A stretch of 19,238 nucleotides of DNA from an uncultured Prevotellaceae bacterium. GTDB taxonomy: Bacteria > Bacteroidota > Bacteroidia > Bacteroidales > Bacteroidaceae. The stretch's first letter is position 1; each line of letters begins with the position of its first letter. The stretch covers positions 1 to 19,238 of the forward strand of contig CALZOH010000029.1 of the NCBI GenBank assembly GCA_945827465.1, read 5' to 3'. Below, in pieces: positions 1 through 7,151 of the stretch. A program made the translations under genes and the position numbers. The notes beneath the pieces are model-generated. The model worked only from the letters and a program-made list of their open reading frames with translations. It ran no database searches and had not been told where the DNA came from.

Positions 1-126
1 ACAAAAAGAAAGTTTGTTTGCGCATAATAGTCTAATGACCGATTTGGGATAATAATAAATCAGTAAAGCAAAGTAGTAAATAAACAAATGATCTGTGAAG
101 TAAATTCTGTCATGGATCGATTGAGG
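1..126 (-). promoter_or_regulatory. Putative CRISPR leader / cas2-array intergenic region (array itself not in window)
   Basis: This AT-rich stretch lies just past the stop of cas2. In type II-C loci of Bacteroidetes the array usually follows cas2, so the leader would be here and the first repeat at or beyond base 1. I searched it for the sequence expected to pair with the tracrRNA anti-repeat (TTGTGATTTGC or its complement) and found none. It does carry one copy of a dispersed 20-bp repeat at 31-50. The leader role is inferred only from gene order. Confidence 0.35.
31..50 (+). repeat. Single copy of dispersed repeat, core GACCGATTTGGGAT
   Basis: The 20 bases TCTAATGACCGATTTGGGAT are identical to 8577-8596 and to the reverse complement of 8414-8433. 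A shorter version lies at 5916-5933. Elsewhere in the window the motif occurs as inverted pairs; here only one arm is present, so a partner may lie left of the window. Confidence 0.8.
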
Positions 127-459
127 TCAAAACAATTCAAGTTGTACGCCGGCCAAGGGGAGGGGTGAGGGTTTCTTTCCGAAATACAGATGAAGGTCGC
201 CAAATTGTTTGTCGGTGATGCACAGAATGCCCACTTTGCCGAATTGGGGAAGAAATGATTGGACCCTTTTTATGTGGACTTCGGCATTGGCCGCACTGGC
301 GCAGTGACGGATGTAGATGGAGAACTGGAACATGGTGAATCCATCATCAATCAAGGCTTTCCGAAAACCGGTGGCTCGTTTTCGGTCGGTCTTGGTTTCA
401 GTGGGCAAATCGAAAAATACCAGAATCCACATGACGCGATATTTACTGATGCAACTCAT
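127..459 (-). CDS. cas2: CRISPR-associated endonuclease Cas2 (type II-C)
   Basis: Cas2 is the small ferredoxin-fold dimer that bridges two Cas1 dimers in the spacer-integration complex. The 110-residue product has the family layout: a first beta strand ending in VFFDLPTETKTDRK with the conserved Asp at about residue 17, then the FRKALIDDGFTMFQFSIYIRH segment and HIKRV-FLP-GKVGILCITDKQFG, all typical of type II Cas2. The length is normal. Its ATG overlaps the cas1 stop by four bases (ATGA arrangement), so the two are probably translationally coupled. It is the last gene of the cas9-cas1-cas2 operon. No terminator is obvious downstream. Identification is by family resemblance and context, and is strong. 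Confidence 0.96.
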   Translation of the reverse strand: MSCISKYRVMWILVFFDLPTETKTDRKRATGFRKALIDDGFTMFQFSIYIRHCASAANAEVHIKRVQSFLPQFGKVGILCITDKQFGDLHLYFGKKPSPLPLAGVQLELF

Positions 460-1379
460 GAAAGCTCAGGATAGGCTATTTTACGCAATTCTCCATCGAT
501 GCATTTATAAAGAGAGGAGGCGGTGAGGCTTGCGGCTACCATCAGGGGATAGTTTTTCTGACCGAGTCGGACGTCAAGGGTGGGTATGCCCAATAGTTGT
601 GCCTTGACATTCTTGGAAAGCTGGGTGCAGTCGGTGCCGTTGGTTGCCATTTGGTGGACCAGGCAGTCAACGTAGGGACGATAGGGTTCCATGATGTCGT
701 CGGCCAGGCAATAAGCGTTGTAGCGGTTGTGATGGTGAATGCCCAAGGTGGGCAGCAAACCGCTGGCGACAAGAGCGCGTGCCACCACGGCCCGAAGAAT
801 GGCGTAGCCATAGTTCAGCAGATTGTTGGGAGGCAGGCCTTCACGGTCGCGGATGAAATGGGTTCCGGGTAAGAAGTTTTTCCAATAGAAGGCTGCGGCA
901 CGTGCCTCGTGGTTGTCGGCATCACCGCTTCTGACTTCTGATGCCCAAACTTGCATGCAAGGCATATCTTCGCCGGTGCACAGAAGGAGTGCGGTCTTTT
1001 GGTTGAGAATTTTTTGTCGGACGGTTTGTTGCCACAACTGTTTGAGCAAAGGTTGGGAGGCATCAATTTGCTGTCGGTAACGTTCGGTTTGGATGGTGTT
1101 GCCGTAAAGGGGAAGCATGAGCGATGCGGGCATGTTTTTGGAGTCGCAGTTGATGACGGCACAGTTGTTTTCGGCCAAAGCCGTTAATGCTGCGGTTGTG
1201 ATGGTGATTTGACGATGGTCAAGTACCACGATGCCGATGTCTTCAATGGGTTTGGTAACTTCGTTGAAGGTTGGCGAATGTTCCGATTCTGGGGTTTCGA
1301 CTGGCAACTTGATGACCAATTGCCGGTTGCGAAGCGAGAGATAGGCGGGATTGCCGAAGTAAAGCGTCTTCTTGATCAT
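456..1379 (-). CDS. cas1: CRISPR-associated endonuclease Cas1 (type II-C)
   Basis: Cas1 is the integrase of CRISPR adaptation, inserting new spacers at the leader end of the array together with Cas2. The product has 307 residues, a usual length for type II. The N-terminal beta domain starts MIKKTLYFGNPAYLSL. The alpha-helical catalytic domain shows the three metal-ligand positions: Glu158 in DNHEARAAAFYW, His215 in GIHHHNRYNAYCL, and Asp227/Asp228 in ADDIMEPYRP. All are intact, so the enzyme should be active. It starts 15 bases after the cas9 stop and overlaps cas2 by four bases, consistent with one operon. By eye the cas1 region is more G+C-rich than the housekeeping genes to the right (34/60 at 601-660 against 26/60 at 14401-14460). 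These are single-line samples, so they only hint at transfer. Confidence 0.97.
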   Translation of the reverse strand: MIKKTLYFGNPAYLSLRNRQLVIKLPVETPESEHSPTFNEVTKPIEDIGIVVLDHRQITITTAALTALAENNCAVINCDSKNMPASLMLPLYGNTIQTERYRQQIDASQPLLKQLWQQTVRQKILNQKTALLLCTGEDMPCMQVWASEVRSGDADNHEARAAAFYWKNFLPGTHFIRDREGLPPNNLLNYGYAILRAVVARALVASGLLPTLGIHHHNRYNAYCLADDIMEPYRPYVDCLVHQMATNGTDCTQLSKNVKAQLLGIPTLDVRLGQKNYPLMVAASLTASSLYKCIDGELRKIAYPELS

Positions 1380-1394
1380 GGTGAAGGAATGGGT

Positions 1395-4300
1395 TTAGTT
1401 TTCGCCCACACTGACAATTTGACCGATGTGGTTGATGCGTACCTTGACAATGTCATTGAGGAATGAATAGTTCTGACAACGCTTCCATGTAATGTCGCGC
1501 AATTCGGGCATGATATTTGTTGTCGTATCCAGATGATGCCGAAAATTATAGTCTTTATGCGACATCTTTTGTACTCTGAACAAATTGGGACTGATGAGGG
1601 CATAGTTGTTGACATCGGTTAAGTCAATCTCTTTGGGGTTGAAACCGGTTTTTTCGTTGGGGAAGACTACGTATTCATTGATTTTCAGGCTGAGCAGGAA
1701 CTGCCAACCTTCACTTTGTCCGTAACTCTTGTCAATGACGGGTAATCCCTGTTGTGCCCGTTCAACGGCTTCGAGGAGAGTGACAATTTGCTCGAAGTAT
1801 TCATAAACGGGTTGCCCTGATTCATCTGTTTTGGGCAGTTTGGTCTTGGCGTCGACAACTTGGCGACGGAAGAAAACGGCGTGATGATTATTGTTGGTGC
1901 TGACAAAATCATTGGGAATGGTGTGCCCGTTCTCGTCTAAAACGGGTTGCCCGTCTTTGGTAAGCTTGTGGTGGATGGCTACCAACGAACCGTTGGCAGA
2001 AATGGTGACTCTCTTGACATCGATGTTTTTATCGCGATTGAGCCAAATGGGGTTTTCTTGCAGGTTGTTCAGGCTGTCTGCGCCTTCTTCCTTCACCCGT
2101 TTGAGAAGTAGTTTCCGAATGTTGGGGTCGACCACTTTATCGATATTGAGCGTCTTGTCGATGGCTTTACGGATGGTGTACTCGTTTTCAAGGGTGACCA
2201 GCGTCACTTTGAGAGGAACAGCCCGGCTATGGTCTTCGTTGAGCCAAATGGGGCTCTTTTCGAGGCTTTGTTTTCCGGTGAAGGCCTTCTTGGGATCACC
2301 ACCAAAAGCGTCAAGCCGGTTTTGCAGGGCTTCGCGGTAAGCCTTTTTGGCCACGGTGGCAATGACGTCGGCTGTGAAAGAACCATTGACTTTGGCTTCT
2401 CGCTTCTGATAGCATTTGCGGCTGCCGTAGTAGGTTTCCTGATGCAGTTGTCCGCGAGGGGTGAGTTGCGTCTTCTCGCTCTGGTCGGGTCCGTTGTGGG
2501 TGCGGTTGCGGGTCACTACTTTGCCCTTTGACTTGATGGAGATGAGCAAACTTTCAAGATGTTGCTTGACCTGCTGGCGAAAATCGGGCATAGGTGGTAA
2601 GGCCTTTCTGTTTTCGTCGAAGTATTTCTGACGGATGGCCGACTCAATGGTGCCGGAGGTTTGGCTGGCATTGACGTGATTGAAGTACTGAATGAGTGCC
2701 TTTTGGGTGAAAGCCACGGTGACGGCATCGACGGCATGGTGACGATGGTCGTTTCGTTTGCTCCAGTCGTTAATGATGCCGATGCGCTGTCCGTTATGGT
2801 TTTCATAATACTCGACTTTGCCGATGGCTTTGTATTTGTTCCAGTTCAGTTCCTTCATTACGTCCACCAATCCCCAGTCGTTGCGCAATCTGTCGGTGAT
2901 GGTACCCGTGGTGGCCACTACGTTTCGGCATACGGAGGAGAGCATGGACAAGGCTAATTTGGAGATGTATTGAGTTTCGCGAAGGTCGCGCTCTATGAAC
3001 CCGTCGGGAATATCGGCCTCGGTCATGAGCAGTTTTTTCAGTTTAGCTTTGTTGTTCTTGAAAACTTCTTTGCAGCGATTGGTGTATTGTTCGGCTGCCT
3101 CTTGTCCGTATCTTGAAACCACATAATCATAGGCCGTCATTTTTCCCTTTGTTTGATTGTCATCGTGAGTTTCCAGGGTTTTGTTGGAAAGTGAATCATC
3201 AAAGAGACGCGCCTGTGGAATGATGTGCTCAATCTCAAAGTCGTTACTGAAGAGTTTCTCGCGTGGAATGTATGTGTTGGAGTAGGGTGTACGGTAGTCG
3301 TTGTCCTTCAGTTCTTCGTAGAGCTTATAGCGAATGATGTCATTGCGGGTGACATGGGCAATGTGGAACTCTGTTTCGAGAATGTTCTTGATGCGCTCGT
3401 TTTCTTTGGTGTTAGAGGCAATGGAGGTGGAGAGGCTTTGACGTTCTTTGGCACTCTTCTTCAGTTCGCGAGCCAACTCAACCCTGATTTCATCGGGTTG
3501 TCCGTAGGCAGGAATCAGTTGGTTGATGACATTGACCAATTGGTTCAGAATTTTCTCGACCACGGGATTGCGCAGCGAATTCTTTTTGAGAGGCGGAAGT
3601 TGTTGCACAAGGGTTTTCCGGGCAATTTCTTCGGCTGTAAGCGAAGAGGCCGAGTGGCGATAACCAGCAGCCGTGCAGGCTTCGCTGTAGACGTAGCCTT
3701 CTTTCAGGAATGGCAGAATCTTGGCAATGGCTTTGGCGCTCAGATTGCCGTAATCAGGTAGGAAAGTGATGGACGACAGCAGGGTGGCATATTCAGTTGG
3801 CATGCCGGTGAGCGATGAGAGGTGACGGATGAGGCTTTCGTTGCCGGTCTTGGAGTTGTCGCCTTCGTAGGAATATAGCAAATGCCATAAGCGATAGTAT
3901 GGTTGGTCATACAAATTATCGTTGGAATTGTAAGTCAGGTAATCGGTCTTCCATCCTTGAACGGCAAATACGTCGTGAACGGTGCTGATGTTGTCGGAAG
4001 CTTTTCGCTTCCAGTCGATGGCTTCGTGTCCTGTTTCATACAGAATGTTACTGAATGCTTTAAAGAGGGCATGACCGGTTTTGTTGCCGTCAATGGAATC
4101 ATAGTTCAATTGATAGGAGGAGGTCTTCTTCGTGAATAGTGCAGAAAGCACTTCGTTCTTGCTCATCTTGTCGCGTATGGACAATTCAAGGGCCAACCGT
4201 TCTTTTTCTTCGGGTGTGAGATGACGCTTGCCTTGTTTGTTGAATAGCGGTGAGTCCGTAGGATCGGTGCAGGTGATTTCGAGGTTGTTGAGCACAGACC

Positions 4301-5660
4301 GGATTTTGAACTCCTGGAAGAGGGGAGAAGAGCGGGGTATCACTTTGCATCCGGTCTGAATATGGCGGGTGGTGCCGTCGGGTAAGAGGATGTCTTTTTC
4401 CTGTTTTTCAAATTCGCAGAAAGAAATCAGATTTTTCTGGCTCTTCAGACGTCGTTGATAGAAGATGACAACATCGCGAATTTCTTTTTTCAGTTGAGGT
4501 GTCAGTTCAGGATGGAAGGATGCCTGTGTTTCCCAAATGCGGTTGAACTCATCCAAATAATCCTGGCGGTAGAAAACTTGGTTTTTCAAACTGGCATTGG
4601 GATTACTGTCAATGAGTGAAACGAGGTATTCGCCAACGGTGCATTTCCGAAAGAACAAAAGTTTGCTGCGGTCGCTGATGGCTCCAAGATAACCGCTTGA
4701 AGCATGGATCTGTTGATTGATGTCTTGCAGTACGATAGCCAAATACTCCGGGTCGATTCGCTCGGAAAGGGCCTGTACGCGCCACGAATAGTTCTCTTGT
4801 TTCTTTGCGTCACCTTTGGTCGTTCGTTTAATGCCTTCAAGATGGTGGGTAGTGGTAACCGTAATGGTAGAAGCCGAAAGGTCATCCCACTGGTCATCTT
4901 GTGTGGTCCATTCCCAATGTTGGCTCAAAATGGTCCATGTGGCTTTACCGTTCTTGTTTTGTACTTCTTTTTTCAATTCGGGCGTAAGGAGGTCCGGGTA
5001 GAACTGTTGTTGTTTCGTCCAAATTCGGTCGAACTCTTCTTGCAGGTCTGATGCATAGAAATCGGGTAGATGACGTTTGCCTGCGGATAGAATCTCCAAA
5101 CATATTTGTCCTGGGGTGATATCTTCGTCATAGAGCCTGCGGGCAATGGTCATACCATCAATCAGGCTTCCTTCTTCGGCCTTGTCGGCTTTGCGGTTGC
5201 TCTTGTATCCGCGTTTCTTATTGATCATGAGCAGTACGCGTGCGAGTTCTTCTAAACTGATGGGTTGGGAGGCAGCCCGAGCTCTTAACCGCAGCGTTTC
5301 AAAGGTGGTTCCGGGACCATTCTCTGAAAGAATACTCTCATCGTGGATAAAAGAGGCTTTACGCAGAATTTCGAGCAAATTCTTTCTACGTAGTTTATAG
5401 CGTTGCAGCTTACGTCGCATTCCGCGTTTTATAGTACGGCTTGCGTTGGGCGAAACACCTTTGCCGGCATTGAAGAAATCGGCAGGGTCACCTTTAACTT
5501 CACTGCCATCATCAGATTTTACAAATGTATCGAAATGAATGGCACGAACACCAAGACTAATAACTTTTGAAGGGTCTTTGAGTGGGTCAGTTCCCTCATG
5601 AACCACGGCCCATCCAATGGAATTTGAACCTAAATCAAGACCAAAAACGAGTTTGCTCAT
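1395..5660 (-). CDS. cas9: CRISPR-associated endonuclease Cas9, type II-C (1421 aa)
   Basis: Cas9 is the RNA-guided DNA nuclease that, with tracrRNA and crRNA, cuts protospacers on both strands. RuvC-I is at the N terminus (GLDLGSNSIGWAVV, Asp9), followed by an Arg-rich bridge helix near residues 75-95 (ASRTIKRGMRRKLQRYKLRRKN). RuvC-II is DEIRVELAREL (Glu728). HNH is EIEHIIPQARLFDDSLSNK (His812, Asn835). RuvC-III is HRHHAVDAV (His975, Asp978). All catalytic residues are present. The length matches the large Bacteroidetes II-C Cas9s. I place the start at 5660 because MSKLVFGLDLG is the canonical beginning; the frame stays open 47 codons further upstream, but that stretch runs into the tracrRNA gene. 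A perfect -7 box (TAACTTTG) lies about 33 bases upstream of this ATG. The PAM cannot be read from the sequence. cas1 follows after 15 bases. Confidence 0.97.
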   Translation of the reverse strand: MSKLVFGLDLGSNSIGWAVVHEGTDPLKDPSKVISLGVRAIHFDTFVKSDDGSEVKGDPADFFNAGKGVSPNASRTIKRGMRRKLQRYKLRRKNLLEILRKASFIHDESILSENGPGTTFETLRLRARAASQPISLEELARVLLMINKKRGYKSNRKADKAEEGSLIDGMTIARRLYDEDITPGQICLEILSAGKRHLPDFYASDLQEEFDRIWTKQQQFYPDLLTPELKKEVQNKNGKATWTILSQHWEWTTQDDQWDDLSASTITVTTTHHLEGIKRTTKGDAKKQENYSWRVQALSERIDPEYLAIVLQDINQQIHASSGYLGAISDRSKLLFFRKCTVGEYLVSLIDSNPNASLKNQVFYRQDYLDEFNRIWETQASFHPELTPQLKKEIRDVVIFYQRRLKSQKNLISFCEFEKQEKDILLPDGTTRHIQTGCKVIPRSSPLFQEFKIRSVLNNLEITCTDPTDSPLFNKQGKRHLTPEEKERLALELSIRDKMSKNEVLSALFTKKTSSYQLNYDSIDGNKTGHALFKAFSNILYETGHEAIDWKRKASDNISTVHDVFAVQGWKTDYLTYNSNDNLYDQPYYRLWHLLYSYEGDNSKTGNESLIRHLSSLTGMPTEYATLLSSITFLPDYGNLSAKAIAKILPFLKEGYVYSEACTAAGYRHSASSLTAEEIARKTLVQQLPPLKKNSLRNPVVEKILNQLVNVINQLIPAYGQPDEIRVELARELKKSAKERQSLSTSIASNTKENERIKNILETEFHIAHVTRNDIIRYKLYEELKDNDYRTPYSNTYIPREKLFSNDFEIEHIIPQARLFDDSLSNKTLETHDDNQTKGKMTAYDYVVSRYGQEAAEQYTNRCKEVFKNNKAKLKKLLMTEADIPDGFIERDLRETQYISKLALSMLSSVCRNVVATTGTITDRLRNDWGLVDVMKELNWNKYKAIGKVEYYENHNGQRIGIINDWSKRNDHRHHAVDAVTVAFTQKALIQYFNHVNASQTSGTIESAIRQKYFDENRKALPPMPDFRQQVKQHLESLLISIKSKGKVVTRNRTHNGPDQSEKTQLTPRGQLHQETYYGSRKCYQKREAKVNGSFTADVIATVAKKAYREALQNRLDAFGGDPKKAFTGKQSLEKSPIWLNEDHSRAVPLKVTLVTLENEYTIRKAIDKTLNIDKVVDPNIRKLLLKRVKEEGADSLNNLQENPIWLNRDKNIDVKRVTISANGSLVAIHHKLTKDGQPVLDENGHTIPNDFVSTNNNHHAVFFRRQVVDAKTKLPKTDESGQPVYEYFEQIVTLLEAVERAQQGLPVIDKSYGQSEGWQFLLSLKINEYVVFPNEKTGFNPKEIDLTDVNNYALISPNLFRVQKMSHKDYNFRHHLDTTTNIMPELRDITWKRCQNYSFLNDIVKVRINHIGQIVSVGEN

Positions 5661-5692
5661 TGTGTGTAATTTATAACATGAAATATTGTGCT

Positions 5693-5700
5693 CAAAGTTA
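5693..5700 (-). promoter_or_regulatory. Promoter -7 box for the cas9-cas1-cas2 operon
   Basis: On the minus strand these bases read TAACTTTG, a perfect match to the Bacteroidetes -7 consensus TAnnTTTG. It sits about 33 bases before the chosen cas9 ATG, giving a short 5' leader. No clear TTTG -33 element is seen at 19-21 bases upstream. Confidence 0.6.
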
Positions 5701-5720
5701 GTATTTTTCTCAAGATAATA

Positions 5721-5750
5721 TTTGTAAGTAAGATAAAAATTATAACTTTG
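5721..5750 (+). promoter_or_regulatory. Promoter for tracrRNA
   Basis: A TTTG -33 element (5721-5724) and a perfect -7 box TAACTTTG (5743-5750) are separated by 18 bases, close to the Bacteroidetes sigma spacing. Transcription would start around 5756, at the first base or so of the anti-repeat. The box is identical to the one driving cas9 on the other strand. Confidence 0.7.
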
Positions 5751-5756
5751 CTCCAG

Positions 5757-5841
5757 AATTTGAAGCAAATCACAATAAGGATTTTTCCGTTGTGAAAACA
5801 TTAGGTTTCTTCCCTCGTCCTATAACGGGGGATATTTTTTT
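5757..5841 (+). ncRNA. tracrRNA of the type II-C CRISPR-Cas system
   Basis: The trans-activating RNA pairs with CRISPR repeats, enables RNase III processing and is bound by Cas9. The anti-repeat is at about 5757-5777 (AATTTGAAGCAAATCACAAT), complementary to the TTGTGATTTGCTT start of the long repeats I recall from Bacteroides type II-C arrays. It is followed by AAGGATTTTTCCGTTGTG, a segment typical of tracrRNAs in this group, then a second short stem (GTT...AAC) and a terminator hairpin with seven T residues at 5835-5841. It is transcribed divergently from cas9. The ends are inferred from the promoter and terminator, not measured. Note that TTGTG at 5790-5794 can also pair with CACAA at 5771-5775 inside the anti-repeat, an alternative fold in free tracrRNA. 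Confidence 0.88.
5811..5841 (+). terminator. Rho-independent terminator of tracrRNA
   Basis: The stem TCCCTCGT (5811-5818) pairs with ACGGGGGA (5825-5832), including one G-U, around a six-base loop CCTATA, and is followed by TA and seven T residues. It doubles as the 3' hairpin of the tracrRNA. Confidence 0.85.
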
Positions 5842-5877
5842 GCTTATAGAATGACAAAATAGGCAAATAAGATAAAG

Positions 5878-5933
5878 TAATCCCAAATCAGTCTTTAAAT
5901 TGTTATCATCATACTAAGACCGATTTGGGATTA
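5878..5933. repeat. Inverted pair of the dispersed repeat, forming an 18-bp hairpin
   Basis: The left arm 5878-5895 and right arm 5916-5933 are complementary over 18 bases, with one A/C mismatch that becomes a G-U pair on the minus strand, around a 20-base spacer. The right arm contains the core GACCGATTTGGGAT shared with 31-50 and 8577-8596. It lies between the tracrRNA terminator and the 3' end of tRNA-Glu. It could end tRNA transcription on the minus strand, but the T tract after it is poor. Confidence 0.75.
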
Positions 5934-5980
5934 TGATATAAAAAAATCAGCAATAAGTAGATACGATATCGCTGATTTTG

Positions 5981-6052
5981 TAGCGCCTACGGGAATCGAA
6001 CCCGTATACCATGCGTGAGAGGCATGTATCCTAACCGTTAGATGAAAGCGCC
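5981..6052 (-). tRNA. tRNA-Glu (CTC anticodon)
   Basis: On the minus strand this 72-base gene folds as a cloverleaf. The acceptor GGCGCTT pairs with AGGCGCT (two G-U pairs). The D loop contains TAACGGTTAG. The anticodon stem CATGC/GCATG encloses the loop CTCTCAC with anticodon CTC (reads GAG). The T arm is ACGGG-TTCGATT-CCCGT. CCA is not encoded. It lies seven bases after tRNA-Ser in the same direction. Confidence 0.93.
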
Positions 6053-6059
6053 ATTGCTG

Positions 6060-6146
6060 CGGAAGCTAGGAGATTCGAACTCCTGGTACGATTACTCGCA
6101 CGGCAGTTTAGCAAACTGCTGGTTTCAGCCACTCACCCAAACTTCC
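6060..6146 (-). tRNA. tRNA-Ser (GCT anticodon)
   Basis: This 87-base minus-strand gene has a class II cloverleaf with a long variable arm. The acceptor GGAAGTT pairs with AGCTTCC, and the anticodon stem GCAGT/ACTGC encloses the loop TTGCTAA (anticodon GCT, reads AGC/AGT). The T loop is TTCGAAT. It is the first gene of a two-tRNA unit, about 45 bases after a strong promoter. Confidence 0.93.
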
Positions 6147-6196
6147 AAATATGTCAAATATTCATCAAAGATGAAGCATTTCGCTCAAATGCGATG

Positions 6197-6228
6197 CAAA
6201 GTTACCATCTTCTTTTTAATTGACCAAT
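6197..6228 (-). promoter_or_regulatory. Promoter for the tRNA-Ser/tRNA-Glu unit
   Basis: On the minus strand there is a perfect -7 box TAACTTTG (6197-6204) and, after a 20-base spacer, ATTG (6225-6228) in place of the -33 TTTG. It faces tRNA-Ser about 50 bases away. Confidence 0.6.
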
Positions 6229-6250
6229 TATTTGCAGAGTTTTTTTGTTT

Positions 6251-6291
6251 GAAAAATAATGCAGCAGCTATTCGTTGAGAATAACTGCTGC
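6251..6291 (-). terminator. Terminator downstream of the ATPase/TOPRIM operon and the ppdK-end remnant
   Basis: The arms 6261-6273 and 6279-6291 form a 13-bp stem (one G-U on the minus strand) with a five-base loop, then ATTATTTTTC. It lies just past the stop of the duplicated ppdK tail, so it may be the original ppdK terminator now serving the inserted operon. That history is inference. Confidence 0.6.
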
Positions 6292-6308
6292 AAAATGAAT
6301 AGATGTTG

Positions 6309-6341
6309 TTATGCTTCTTCAACAGCTGCCTGTGCGGCTGC
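6309..6341 (-). pseudogene. Remnant of a ppdK 3' end (reads AAAQAAVEEA-stop)
   Basis: The minus strand here encodes AAAQAAVEEA followed by TAA, against AAAQAAVEE-stop in the intact ppdK 2.5 kb to the right. The DNA identity is 26 of 27 bases and stops abruptly at 6341. Upstream of that point the same frame (QLFPNLYIDKSTLI) no longer resembles PPDK and is closed by the stop of the TOPRIM-like gene. It has no start codon or promoter of its own. It most likely marks one boundary of an insertion or duplication at the ppdK terminus. Confidence 0.7.
6315..6341. repeat. 27-bp direct repeat, left copy (att-like)
   Basis: TTCTTCAACAGCTGCCTG followed by TGCGGCTGC. It is identical to 8862-8888 except for one T/C difference, in the same orientation, 2547 bases apart. 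The pair brackets the ATPase/TOPRIM module. Confidence 0.8.
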
Positions 6342-6389
6342 AATAAGTGTTGATTTATCAATATATAGGTTTGGGAATAATTGAATGAT

Positions 6390-7151
6390 CTACTTCATAT
6401 ACTCATAAATGAAGATAGGGAAACTGTTCAGTATGGCCACGCTATTTTTTGGCTTCACAAACTTCATCAACTGGTTGTTGAATACAGCCAGTTGACCGAT
6501 GTCGGATTTTTCTCTTGGCATAGTGAAGAACCCTGTTGTCAGCAGGTTTGCCTTACAGACGTTCATTGCCCTCAGATACTCCCAGTTATCCTCTACCTTC
6601 AGGTATTTGTCCTTGGTGGGATTTTCTCCATCCTTGAACAGCAGATGGTCAAGGCTATCGTATGCGGAGAACTCGCGTGCAAGACGCTTGAAGTCTTTGC
6701 AAGCTTCCCTTCCAATGGTATAGCTGGCATACGCATCATCAGGCAGTTCCTTGGTGTAGCGGATGGACTCAATCATGGGATAGTTGATGTAGAGTTTACC
6801 ATTGTCGGTCTCATCATCAAATAGTGTCAGCATCTCTTCAACGCGCCTGTTGATTTCGTCAAGCGAGAGTTGGGAGTTCTGGAAGTCATAGTCGAAGAAC
6901 AGGAATATTTCAGAAATATCCGAGTTTCTGATGCCGTCCAATGTCGCATCGCCCCTATCGACAAGACGTTCACGCATGAGAGCGACAATGTCGCCATCCC
7001 CGTCATACTCTTGCAGCTCGTTGTATAGGTCATAGATGTTGTTCCCGAAAGAGCAGATGATATTCTCGTTCTGCTTCGGGAAGTATAACCTCTCTAATGT
7101 TCTGTACAGACGAGGTTCACGTTCGTCGCCTTCAAATACAAACAGTATCAT
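6390..7151 (-). CDS. TOPRIM-like protein paired with an ATPase (candidate defence effector)
   Basis: I do not recognise this 253-residue protein at gene level, but it shows TOPRIM-type signatures. An N-terminal strand ends in FEGDEREPRLY with Glu7 as the expected metal-binding acid, and a second strand ends in FLFFDYDF with a DxD pair at 87-89. The EGxxxEP form recalls RloB-like proteins; the combination with an ATPase also recalls the AriB (DUF4435) partner in PARIS. A later segment, NYPMIESIRY (about 123-132), is a typical post-DxD motif in such proteins, by my reading. There is no signal peptide or membrane segment. Its ATG overlaps the stop of the upstream ATPase by four bases, so the two are co-translated. 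Inferred role: nuclease or effector released or activated by the ATPase when phage is sensed. Function remains unproven. Confidence 0.6.
   Translation of the reverse strand: MILFVFEGDEREPRLYRTLERLYFPKQNENIICSFGNNIYDLYNELQEYDGDGDIVALMRERLVDRGDATLDGIRNSDISEIFLFFDYDFQNSQLSLDEINRRVEEMLTLFDDETDNGKLYINYPMIESIRYTKELPDDAYASYTIGREACKDFKRLAREFSAYDSLDHLLFKDGENPTKDKYLKVEDNWEYLRAMNVCKANLLTTGFFTMPREKSDIGQLAVFNNQLMKFVKPKNSVAILNSFPIFIYEYMK

Noticed and set aside
3225..3761. A 178-codon plus-strand open frame opposite cas9
   Set aside because: It lies wholly antisense to the conserved HNH/RuvC coding region, and its sequence has no recognisable domain, so it is a shadow of cas9 codon usage.
5661..5801. N-terminal extension of cas9 by 47 codons (open frame back to an ATG at 5801)
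   Set aside because: It runs through the cas9 promoter box and into the tracrRNA anti-repeat, and Cas9 proteins of this group begin with the RuvC-I strand at MSKLVFGLDLG.
5878..5933. Hairpin considered as a pair of CRISPR repeats
   Set aside because: The arms do not pair with the tracrRNA anti-repeat, they are inverted rather than direct, and the same motif recurs far from the cas genes.
6342..6389. Translation of 6309-6389 as a 26-residue gene or C-terminal extension of the TOPRIM-like protein
   Set aside because: It is in frame with the TOPRIM gene but separated by a TAG stop and lacks a start codon. Only the last nine or ten residues match anything (the PPDK tail). Stop readthrough has no support.
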